Under the pieces are notes generated by a model that saw only the letters and a program-made list of their open reading frames with translations, was not told where the DNA came from and searched no databases. From Arthrinium phaeospermum (Eukaryota > Ascomycota > Sordariomycetes > Amphisphaeriales > Apiosporaceae), in NCBI GenBank assembly GCA_006503535.1, contig QYRS01000005.1:744001-808000 (forward strand): 64,000 bases of DNA, given 5' to 3'. Both the position numbers and the translations under genes were made by a program. Each line of letters starts with the position of its first letter. Within the stretch, counting starts at the first letter, position 1. This document shows positions 10,758 to 20,767 of the stretch, piece by piece.

Positions 10758-11894
10758 ATGGCAACCTCCACTAGTAGCAGCAGTGCGACGAGTACAGATG
10801 GCGCGACCTTACCGGCATCGCCGTACCCGTTAGCATTCGCCCCCGACATCATCAGATCGCACCAGAAGGATGCCTACTTCCAAGGCGTCATCACGAACCA
10901 GCTAACCGACCTTCACCGCCGCCTCCTCGGAGCCCGCTCGGCACACGCCTGGAGCACCGAGTCGCGCACCATTGCCGACCTGCTCTACCTATGTCTCACA
11001 ACACTGCTCGGCAACCGGACACTGGGGGAGGAGTATTGCGACTTGGTGCAGGTCGAAGGTAAGACGGGCGCGCTTCCGGCCTTGTCGAAAAGGGCGGCTT
11101 ACATCGCGGGGAGCATCCTCGTCCCCTATGCGCTCGCAAAGTCGTTACCCGGAATAAGAGCGAGGATCCGAGGGAGACTGGAGAGGAACCTGGCGCGCAT
11201 GACGACAGAGGGGCCCAAGACACTTCAGTCGTGGAGTTATCGGATGCAGTCATATATACTGACGCATCTCTCGTCTATAACGAGCCCGGCGCCAGTGCAC
11301 GCTGTAAGCCTGGCACTATTCTACTTCAGCGGATCGTACTACGAGCTGGCCAAGCGTGTCGCCGGCTTGCGGTACATATTCACCCGCAAAGTGGGCGAGT
11401 CGTCAGATCGAGCCGGGTACGAACTGCTGGGCGTCTTGCTCGTCATTCAGTTTGCGGTTCAGGGCTACCTGCACGTACGGTCCACCTTGTCGGACAGAGA
11501 GGGCGCGCAGGCACGCGAACGCGGCGTGTTTGGCGGCGACGTTAATGTCTCGCTCGACGAGCACGCCTACAGCAGCAATAATACTTTGTTGACGGCTATG
11601 GGGACCCCCGGTGCGCCCCAGACTTATGTCAATATCGGGACTGCGATGCATACCCCGGTCTTAAAGGGAGCCCGCTACGACCTAGAGGAAGAGAAGACCA
11701 TGGGCTGGATCAAGGGGGCGCAGCAGCGAAAGTGTACTCTGTGTCTGGAGGAGCTTAAGGATCCCTCGGCTACTCAGTGTGGGCATGTTTTCTGCTGGGA
11801 GTGTATTGGAGACTGGGTAAGGGAGAAGCCAGAGTGTCCGCTTTGTCGGCGCGAGTGTCTAGTACAGCATATTCTGCCTCTCAGGGCCGTATGA
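10758..11894 (+). CDS. PEX10: Peroxin-10, RING-type E3 ubiquitin ligase of the peroxisome
   Basis: The single-exon, 378-aa protein is PEX10. It forms a membrane ubiquitin-ligase complex with PEX2 and PEX12 that modifies the import receptor PEX5. The start at 10758 has a good context (GGCCATGG). The N-terminal conserved region shows FAPDIIRSHQKDAYFQG and WSTESRTIADLLYLCLTTLLG, then TLGEEYCDLVQV, which is characteristic. Hydrophobic helices follow (AYIAGSILVPYALAK; AVSLALFYFSGSYYELAKR; LGVLLVIQFAVQGYLHV). The C-terminal C3HC4 RING starts with CTLCLEELKDPSATQCGHVF and continues CWECIGDWVREKPECPLCRR. Length is normal for fungal PEX10. It is convergent with the FAD monooxygenase gene. Confidence 0.95.
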   Translation: MATSTSSSSATSTDGATLPASPYPLAFAPDIIRSHQKDAYFQGVITNQLTDLHRRLLGARSAHAWSTESRTIADLLYLCLTTLLGNRTLGEEYCDLVQVEGKTGALPALSKRAAYIAGSILVPYALAKSLPGIRARIRGRLERNLARMTTEGPKTLQSWSYRMQSYILTHLSSITSPAPVHAVSLALFYFSGSYYELAKRVAGLRYIFTRKVGESSDRAGYELLGVLLVIQFAVQGYLHVRSTLSDREGAQARERGVFGGDVNVSLDEHAYSSNNTLLTAMGTPGAPQTYVNIGTAMHTPVLKGARYDLEEEKTMGWIKGAQQRKCTLCLEELKDPSATQCGHVFCWECIGDWVREKPECPLCRRECLVQHILPLRAV

Positions 11895-12224
11895 GCCGAG
11901 TGCTTGGCCTCTGATGGCACCAACAAACAAAAAATGACTCTCCGCATCGGCTGCGTCAGTACCTCTTCCCAGGGGCTTTGGGGATCCTGGATGAAGTGAG
12001 ATTCGAAGGCAGCTCCAATCTCGAGCACAGTATCAGCCTGTGACTCCATATTGAATATATCTTCTTTTATTCTATAGCTTGAGTAGGTAACTCAGGAGGC
12101 TAGCGACACAATAGTTGTCTGCCTATTCTAAAGAAAATGACTGTCAACAGTTGGAGAGGAGAAAGGGGTGGCCCCGGAGTCGTGCCACAATCATCTATAC
12201 GTGAGAGCCTTTTCTGCATCTCGT
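11895..12224. other. Convergent intergenic region
   Basis: This holds the 3' ends of PEX10 and the monooxygenase gene. I see nothing else in it. Confidence 0.5.
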
Positions 12225-13702
12225 TCAGAGGGAAATGCGGTCTTTGGGAAGTGACACTACCGGCCGGTCAAACATGGTTTTGGGGAGTGAAGGGTCTGCA
12301 AAGGCAAGTCTCGACTGCTCTGCCGCCGCTCTTCCCCTGGCCAGCATGGTCTCCTGGTACTCTCCGAGGCTCTTAGATATCGTGCTACTGCTAGAATCTG
12401 GCAACGCCGTGAGGACTTTACCAAGACTCATAGCATCGCGAATAGCATGGACGGCTCCCATCGCCAGGAAGGGGGTCATGGCATCTACGCAAAGCGGGTT
12501 CTGTTAGTAAAATAAAATCATACCTCAGAATTGGCATTGGAAATTCCGTCTGTACTTACGGGCGGAGTCACCCAGCAAAGTGACGCGGCCGGCGGGGAGG
12601 CTGTCCAGGATGATGGTCACCAAGCGCAGGGGAGGCGCCTTGATGTCCTCGAGCTTGGCCCGCTCGACCATGCAACGGAACTGGGGCGGCAGGTTCTGCG
12701 TGGCGCGCAGGGCGAAGTCGCGGATCTCCTCGGCCGTGGCCGAGTGCGTCCAGTGGTCGTCCTTGGGGGCGTCCTCGTCGTGCCAGGCCAGGTGGAAGTA
12801 GTAGTCGGCCGACTTGCCGTCGGGCATCACCTTGTCCAGCCCGACGAAGTAGCGGTAGTAGACGCCGTCGGGCCCCTTGAGCACGACCATGTAGGCCGAG
12901 TGGCCCAGGGCGAGCTGCTCCGCCAGCGCGTCGCCTTCGAGGCGCAGGTTCGAGGTCAGGATGGAGATCTTGTCGTACTCGAACTTGTCGTTGCCTTTCA
13001 GCATGTGCTTCCGTACTAAGAGATTGTAGCTGGTCAGTAGGTAGTTGTGTGTAGCAGCACTCTCAAGTACCGTCATTGGCTAAAGTAGACTGTCTTACCA
13101 ACGCTCTTGACTCCGTCGGCGCCGACCAGTATATCCCCCGTGGCCGAGGTTCCGTCCTTGAAGTGGACCGTGACCTTGTCGTCGTGCTCTTCGATCTGCA
13201 CGGCTTGCTTGCCTTGCTGCACCGGGAGGTTGTGCAATAGCCAGTCGCGAAGACGATGGCGGTTCGCTCTGATGACTGTGTTATCACTACTGTCCTCCCG
13301 CCAGTCGTCCCGGTAGCCCATCTTGGTCAGGGACACCTCCGGGTCGTAGAACGAAAACTCGAAACCAAGCTTCAAGGGGTGGAGATGGGTGAGCTCGTTG
13401 TGCGAAGGCATGTCATCCGGCATGGCCGCAAAGAACTCGGGCAGGATGCTGCTCATGCTGTATTAGTCGCATTGTTTCTCCACCTTGATACGTAGGTGAT
13501 GTTTCCCATGGCCAACAGAAAATTAAATCAATACTGACGCATGAAGTGCAACTGCCCAGCCCTCGGGCCGGGCATAGCGGCTCTCGGTTCTCTCGAAGAT
13601 CTCAAACGAGACCCCATGCTTCCGTAGGATCTGGCCGAGGGCAAGACCCCCTATTCCGCCACCGACGATCAGCACATGAGGCGAAGACGGAGCTGAAGAC
13701 AT
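12225..13702 (-). CDS. FAD-dependent monooxygenase (UbiH/salicylate-hydroxylase-like)
   Basis: The 412-aa flavoprotein belongs to the group A aromatic/terpenoid hydroxylase family, which uses FAD and NAD(P)H. Exon 1 (13702-13539) has the Rossmann dinucleotide motif HVLIVGGGIGGLALGQILRK and the FEIFER strand. Exon 2 (13457-13099) contains NRHRLRDWL and the DG motif GDILVGADGVKS. Exon 3 (13015-12560) and exon 4 (12484-12225) together form the GD motif GDSAHAMTPFLAMGA, split by the last intron; this confirms the splice choice. Introns are 81, 83 and 75 nt with clear branch sites (ACTAAT, ACTGAC). The substrate is unknown. Neighbours are housekeeping genes, so the sequence gives no secondary-metabolite cluster context. 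The N-terminus lacks a secretion signal, so the protein is probably cytosolic or membrane-associated. Confidence 0.9.
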
Positions 13703-15998
13703 TATGCGCAAGGGTGTAGTTCTCTGAAGACGTTGTGGCTGTAGGTGTAGTGGTCACTGACGGCTGGAATATTGTCATCATGGCATTGCGTCTCCGGCAT
13801 ATCTGTCTTATATATTCGACAATGCTTACAAGACTATGTATCTCTTGTATATTACTACACGTAAGTGACTAGACGGTGTTGAACATGACCTCTGTCCGAT
13901 CTCCGGCACCCCCACCCCCACTGCGTCCGCTCGATGGCGGCCTTCCAGGCTCGCATAAAGACAAGGCGACGCTCTCATGCTTCCCGGATGCCTGTTGAGG
14001 CACGGAGGCTGTCATATCGCGGGGTTGCGAAGGCGCGAAGTTGCGAACCCCGAGTGCATATAGTGGGACAGAGGAGGATAGATACAACGCTGTAGGCAAT
14101 ATGCATGCCATACATATACCCCTGGCTCAGCCAAATACCACATCGGAGCCCGGTGCTTGGGTTCTCCAAGATGACTAATTCTGGACTGGGTTGTGTGCCT
14201 CGCAACGACTTCTTTACGACGGAAAGCAACAAAAAGCTCGCTTGTGGCTTTGTTTAGGCCCTTCAGCTTCAAGATATCGTATGGTCACAGGGGGTCCTGG
14301 TGAGCTGAAGAGGGCGCCTGCTGTGGAACCCCGGTAGTTTGGCATTGGCCTAGAAGCGTCTGCTTGCCCACATCCGCACCTGTATAACATTCTCGTTCAG
14401 CTACCCCGACTTGCGATTCTTGACCGGTGTACAGATCGCTTGAATTAGTTGACGATAGGACAGCTTACGAACTACGGAGTACGGGACAAAGGGCGGCAGT
14501 AACCCCTATACTTACCAATGGCTCATGGAGATATCCAGACATAAGTGGCACTTGGATACCCGGTTTAAACCGGTTCTATTAGTCTCCCGTGGATCCGGCT
14601 GTTGATGTTCTATATCCACACACCGTATCCTTCCAGAAAACCAGATGCGGCTCCGTAAAATCCCCGGACCCTGGAGATAACGACCTGTGAGAGAGGAGCA
14701 TCTTCATCAACCGCCACCCCCACCTGGACACGGGACCGAGATGGAGTTACGTCTCGGGATTTTTGGCTATAAATGGTGATCGGCACTTCCATGAAGCGAC
14801 CAATGAGAGGTCCTGGAAGGTGAAGCTTGTCATCAGGGCGTCTTTCTTGGCTGTGGGTGGGCACATCTTGTCAGCTTATACCGACAAAACAAGCAATGCG
14901 AAGCTAATAAGCTGCATAACGCCATCGACTGCGTGCCGTTCTGCCCGTCGATGTGATTGTTTACATCATCGCCCATTCTCGTAAACTGGACCTGTCATGC
15001 CTCTCCAGCCCAGATTTCCTTGCTCCAGCGCGGTACCGCGAGGAAAGAAAACCCGATGGCGGTGGCAGACAGAAGGGCATACACGTGGCGGAATCAGATT
15101 CCATACCGTGGCCGGCCTTGCGTTTCATCGGGCCCCGGATACGATATGCCTGTTTTTTTCCGCTGTAGGGCGATTCGGATCGACTTGGCATCTTCAGAAC
15201 GACCAACCCCGTGGAAAATCATAGGCACGGCAATATTGCTGACCCGGAAGTACCAACTGCATGTGCGACACATCCAGGGTCCCCCACCCGGAAGATTTAA
15301 GATAAAAGAAGTCCACCCCGTGTACTTGATGTAAGACGGAATCTGCCTTTCGCTCGGGGCCGCAGTTTTCATAATTGTCCGCCAAGAGCGTCCACGGCTA
15401 TGACTTGGAGATAGATCCTCAAGGTATGAAATCGCTCATCGATTCTATGGAACGACCCCGGTCCGTGGTCGCCTTCGTCTTTCCAACAGACCATCGTTAT
15501 CATGCCCGCATTCCCAGTATCACCCCTTTCCTAGTGAATCATGGTGAGACTCACCCCCACGAGCCGAAGTGGCGTGCTCGATTCTGCCTGGGCCTTGTTG
15601 TCGAGCTGAATCGATTGCCCCCTCCCGCAAACTGCCTGGCCACTTCGAACGATTGTACTGTCTGTCTGGGCCGCTGGAGTATCGGGTTTCGTTCCCGAAC
15701 TCGAGGAGAAGTATCCATGGCACTCTCATTGCGCCCAGGTTAAGTTTCCTGAGCTCGCGAGCAAGAGACACCGGCATTGTCGGCAGGATGTCATTCTGGC
15801 TAGCCGTGAGTATCACCAGAAGCTCCGTTGCTACAAATGCCGCGAGGCGTTAGTCCAGGGGCCGGTTGCGTCTCCCAAGGCGACTTGATGACCCCCGTTA
15901 TCTTCCCGGCACGTTTTGCAGAGACACAGCCAGTAAGAAGGATAATGCATTATCTATTTTACCATGCCAACTCCAGTCCCTATAGATGCCCATCAAAC
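13703..15998. other. Gene-free region, 2.3 kb
   Basis: I see no supported gene. Short frames on both strands overlap without domains or matching splice sites. One exact TACGGAGTA motif lies at 14473-14481. Confidence 0.45.
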
Positions 15999-16532
15999 TC
16001 AGCTTGCCAGGATAGCAACAACGCCTACCAGCGACCAGACTGTCCACCCCGAGTAACCGCCCAGAATTGTTGCTATAGGTGTGCTCACTATGCTTGTTTT
16101 AGTTGAAGTCGAGGAGACGCCCGTGGCAGTGCCTGTCTTACCTGAGGTGGGCCTATCTCCCGATGTCGAGCTCTCATCTGATGAGTCGGATGAGTCGGAT
16201 GGCGAGTCGGACGAGTCCGTCGAGTTTTCCGCGTCCAGGTCGTCCGTGAGGCCGTTGGGCGTGCACGAGGTGCCGGGCGCGCTCTTGACGACGCCACTCC
16301 ATCGCCCGGCGGCGCATCGTTGCCACGAGTCGCCCATGCAGTTCCACTGCCCTTCTTCCGAACACGAGGACCCGACGTCCATTTCGCGCTTGGCGAGCGC
16401 CGGGAAGGCCGCCTGGGAGGAGTTGCCGTTGCTGTGTGCTCCGATCGAGGCGGCGGCGGCAAGTGGCAGCACGTAACACAAGACAAACAGCAGTATACTC
16501 GAAACGCGACTCGTATATACTTGGGCGGCCAT
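15999..16532 (-). CDS. GPI-anchored Cys-rich surface protein, binding-module-like
   Basis: The 177-aa product has an N-terminal signal peptide (hydrophobic ILLFVLCYVLPLAAAAS, cleavage near residue 28). A probable KR processing site (LAKRE) follows. Next comes a compact Cys module with the pattern GSSCSEEGQWNCMGDSWQRC and then WSGV...GTSC. This module resembles small cell-wall or chitin-associated Cys modules appended to fungal secreted enzymes, but I cannot assign a family securely. A Ser/Asp-rich spacer (about residues 105-130) and a Ser/Thr stalk precede a hydrophobic tail (SGWTVWSLVGVVAILAS) typical of GPI attachment. The protein is therefore likely on the cell wall or plasma membrane. It is a single exon and its ligand is unknown. 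Confidence 0.75.
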   Translation of the reverse strand: MAAQVYTSRVSSILLFVLCYVLPLAAAASIGAHSNGNSSQAAFPALAKREMDVGSSCSEEGQWNCMGDSWQRCAAGRWSGVVKSAPGTSCTPNGLTDDLDAENSTDSSDSPSDSSDSSDESSTSGDRPTSGKTGTATGVSSTSTKTSIVSTPIATILGGYSGWTVWSLVGVVAILAS

Positions 16533-17505
16533 GTTGGGCGGGTTTCCTTTTTTTTCTTGTTTTCGTTCCGCTCGCTGTTAAAGGTGAAACCAAAGTCGAG
16601 CAAAGAGAAGAAAAAAAGTCGGGCAGTATGGCGATACCTGGTTTATTAAAATACTGTGGCCAAGCGTGCTTCCTTACCTCTCGCCAAGTCTATATGGGCC
16701 ATCATCTATATATGCATCCTGTTCACACCGTCATACCTTGCTTGAGCTTGACCGACTCGCTCCGCTTCCAAGGCTCGTGTATTTGTGGGACGCGGCGATG
16801 AATTTTGCTGTTTGCTTCTTCCGGCCAACCGGCGTCGCTGCCCAGACCCCCAGAAAATCCTTATTGGCGCCACGTCAATCACACGAGCTTCCCAACCACC
16901 GGCCGCTGCTCAGTGAAACGAGCCGTGAGCCGACCAAGCCACATACTTACCACCTTTGAATACGATTGTGATGAGTCTCGAGGGGAAAAAGGGACTGCGC
17001 GTGCCGAGTCCCAGGAAATCGGGCGCTTGCATTAGCTCCGCTGCGTTGGAAGCATTCTTTTTTTAAATGCAGCGAACTCTTGGCATCGTGAGTCGTCGCA
17101 GTGTCACGCGCCACCTATTCCCACGTGGCCAAAAACATCAGGTCATTCCATATATACAACTCACCACAGCCCGCTCAGGCATGCCTCATCATCGTTACAA
17201 GGAGGAGACATCGTCTGCTCGGAGATGGTGTTCATGCCGGTTTGTGATCGCGCCTCTCTTCTACACGGCTTGAATCGCCGTTAATTCCGCCGCCAAAGCG
17301 CCGTCCGTCGGTATGACTAAAACGCATTCAGTGTTCGGCGTCGGGGCTTGGGGGCCCGAGTGGGATCGGCAGCGAACCCATCATCTTCAAGAGCGAGCGA
17401 GCGCGCGAGATGTGGGTGGCTGTTGAACATCTAATCATCCAAAGGAGGGATGCTCGTCGTGCAGCAAATCATCGACTTTTTTTTGTTCCTTTTGTCCCTC
17501 TTCTG

Positions 17506-17520
17506 TCTCTCTCTCTCTCT
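17506..17520. repeat. (TC)n microsatellite
   Basis: A run of about seven TC dinucleotides inside a longer pyrimidine-rich stretch. Confidence 0.8.
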
Positions 17521-17889
17521 TATTGATCTAGTCAGATCCGTGAACCGAAGAGTACCGATTGCCGCGCGCATCACGAAACTTCATTGTTAGTCCCTGCATA
17601 TTCACGATCGCTCCGGATATGGCGGCAGGAAGGCGTCACGGCTCTTACAGATCGGTCCGAAGCGGGCAATATTCCGCTTCTCGTCGGGGTCAGGTGGCTT
17701 CGTGAACAGGACGATAGGCGTACAAGTCCAATCCCAAGCCAACTCACGGAAACGCAGTGTATCATCGCTATTCCCGATTTCCGTGGGTATTCGGCAGAGC
17801 CACACCAAGCATCGTATGGGGATGGGGGACACGAGCGCAATCAGCTCGGTAATTTCCCACATCTACCGTACGCGAGATGGAGGCTACGG

Positions 17890-18005
17890 TACTCCGTACG
17901 GTACGTATGTACGGAGTATGTACTCCTGGTGCCTGGTTTCGGAAGCGGATTGATAAAGTTGCGGCTGCCGTGGAACCTTCCTTTAATACCCCAGAATACT
18001 CCGTA
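17890..18005. repeat. Cluster of TACTCCGTA inverted/direct motifs
   Basis: TACTCCGTAC at 17890-17899 and its exact reverse complement at 17909-17918 form a 10-bp inverted repeat with a 9-bp loop. A further copy lies at 17997-18005. Another lies outside this span at 18645-18653, all in intergenic DNA. Confidence 0.7.
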
Positions 18006-18695
18006 CGTATGTAGGCCCCTTATTCTCGGAGAAAAGGTAAGTCAGATGGCACTCTCCTGCCACCGACACAATTCAGTGTGCATTGCTTAACAGTGGACTG
18101 GAGTTGCTTATGAAGATTGGGATAAGCGATTCCACCGCCCTGGCACGTTCAAGCATATGTGTACGTGTAATTCTAAATGTAGGTACCTGGCAACTGGGAG
18201 ACATAGGGGTAGCAATGAATCGTGATAGCAAAGCTTGTTTTCCCTCTCCCTGGCAGTCTGTTTGTTTATGCCAAGCGCATGTAGGAAGGAACACCTCGAA
18301 AACGTTGGATAAGGGGAAGGGATTCTTGGTCAAGTAGGCAAAAAAAACCCTTGGCCCGCAATACTACCTCAGTTGGCACGATTACGTATGCAAAGACGGG
18401 GATAGAAACGGGGAGTCGTGGAGATCTGCAATAACAGAAAGACGGCGGTAATAAGATTGATTGTACAGACAGCCCTGTCTATAATTCTACCGATAACCAA
18501 AGACCCCTATTGTTCGTGAACCCCGTTGCTGGATTGGTCATGAGAGCCAAATCTGGTGACATGAATCTCGATGGATGATCCTATCCTTCAGAACCGCATG
18601 TGCTTTTGCGTCGATGTCGTGACGTCCTAAAAGATTAGTAGGTGTACTCCGTACAGAGTAAACACCTGTAAAACGGTAAAAACAGGTGACTGACT

Positions 18696-18719
18696 AGCCC
18701 CAGCCCAGCCCAGCCCAGC
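18696..18719. repeat. AGCCC tandem repeat
   Basis: Four near-perfect tandem AGCCC/CAGCC units in intergenic sequence. Confidence 0.8.
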
Positions 18720-20767
18720 TCACCCGCCAAGATGCTTCCTGCAGGCGATTTTAGCATGTCCCTGGGGAGAGAGAAGGATCCAGCAACAGCAGTTCGTATT
18801 CGACGCGCAGGTGTCTTTCTGAGCCCACCTTTCCGGCCAGTCAAGCCGGTCGAGAATAGAAATAGTGTCATCCGATGCGACCGATTGGACAATAAGTGTC
18901 TTACCAGTACCGTGAGCGATCGGCGACTGCTTGGCACAGGGATTTCAGGTCTAGGCCCCGAAAGATGCATTCTTTGCATTTCGAGAAACAGTGTCTCCCA
19001 CCAACCACTCCATGGAAACCTTCAGGACGCGAGTGATGTGCAGAATGGAGTGGTGAGGGTGGCTGAGGTACATCATGTGATGTATCTGAGATCCTTCACT
19101 CGGGAGGCCCTCACTACTAGAACATTGATGTTTAGCCCAAGCAGCATCTGGACGCAAGTAAACATGGGGTTCGTGCGAAGAAACGCGGGCAGCACTGCTG
19201 CAAATCTAGAAGGCAGCACTGTGCACAGGATACCACCTTCGTTATCCGTAGGTATGTCCAGTGCACTGCAATTTGCTGGGATAGGCTTGTTGGGGCATCC
19301 CAGGGTGGAACAGGAACAGGAAAGTCAAAAAGCCATCGGATATTTTCTCATCGCGCAATGCCAGCAACATGAGCCAGAATAGACTGCCGGGGCGAGCCTA
19401 AAACCCGGAAGGACGGATGGATGTCAACAATGAGAATATCGTCCAAGTGCGATGAGGGCGAGATACACATTGATTGACAGGGCGGGCGCATAGAGTTTTT
19501 GACTTTAACGGGCCTGTTGGGCCCCTAAGAAGGGAGGTACTCGGTACAACGCAGCACGTATAGCGCCCGTACAGCGGCACCCTCCGCTGCCTTCAATCAA
19601 TGCTTGGTCACCACGCTATTTTCCAAGGCCCTTAGGGCGTTGGACACCGATGCCAGTGGCGGGTACCTAGTAAAATTGGTCTCGACTGACAGCACATCAT
19701 CAATCAAAATTGCCCGTCAGCCTTAATGGCCGTTGTTGGTCGATATGCGTTAGACGGCCATCGTTACCTTCTGCTTGCTTCTCAATGGGTGTGTTTCGAG
19801 GGTTGGATTAATACCCCAAATGAACAATCCAGATAGTGGGTTGCTCCCCTTTAGTCCGAGGCTGATTGGCCTAGGTCCCCTGCCATCGAAGCTTGAACAA
19901 TTCAACGATGCTTCAACCTGGTCAAGGTACCCCCAAGTTACATACTAAGGTATATTTCCCTAGTCCAGCGTTTTGGGGGGGAAAGTCGTCATTTGGCTAT
20001 GTCACTAGTACTTCCTGTCCTACGGCAACGGGGATCGACCAAATTGGTTGATGAATGAACGCATCTCTCTCTCGCCAGAGAATCCCGATCGATAATCATG
20101 TCTTGTTCTGACGTCCAATCCGTCTCCGAATAATCCTCTATTTTCCCTTGTTCCCCATCCAATACCTACCAATACGTTCGTTCCTCTTATCCGACACGAC
20201 ACGGGCATATCGGCCGTCGCTCTGCAGACTTCCGGAAGATTCGCACTCTCGTTTGATCCTAATTTTATCTCTACGGGCGACCATTCCTTGACGACGTTGG
20301 TTGTCTCTCGCTTCGCCGCCCTTCGCCCGGTGTTATTTGGCCTGTCGCACACCTCTCGTAACCACTAGACTTCTCGAGGAGTCCTCGAAACCGAGAAGCC
20401 ATCTTCGGCGTCTTGTGCGACGTCGCATTTGCACGCGACCGATCAAACGTGTTGCGTATTCACCATTTGACTCGAGTGTGAACTCGAGAGTTGAATCGAG
20501 AAGGGGGAAAACATTACACAAAACACCATTCCGACGCATCCGTTAAGCCGCAGAACCAAGGGCTGTAGCAGTCTGGTCAGCCCGCGGAGCTGGAACGCAG
20601 ACACCAGTTTGGCCTCACCCTCCGAGGCCTGCTCGCATGCGTCGTTCGTGAAAGCGCGGCACACCGAATAAGCACCCTCGACTTTTGACCAGGTCTTTGT
20701 GCCATTGCTTGGCTTGGTTGTTCGGTGCGACGGCGGCTCTGTCAGCAGAGTGTCGGTACACACCAAG

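Larger units (their letters stand above)
16533..20767. other. Long gene-free region, 4.2 kb
   Basis: The longest unannotated stretch. It contains a CT-repeat (17506-17520), a (CCCAG)n run near 18700 and a cluster of TACTCCGTA/TACGGAGTA motifs between 17890 and 18653. Its last several hundred bases are probably the promoter and 5' UTR of the CSC1-like gene. Frames of up to 216 codons occur but lack domains, splice support or start context. A non-coding RNA or rapidly evolving gene cannot be excluded. Confidence 0.45.

Noticed and set aside
12225..13702. Biosynthetic gene cluster around the FAD monooxygenase
   Set aside because: Neighbours are PEX10 and a gene-free stretch; no backbone synthase, transporter or regulator is nearby.
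18732..19382. 216-codon plus-strand frame
   Set aside because: No domain, signal peptide or promoter; composition looks like intergenic sequence and it overlaps other frames of equal quality.
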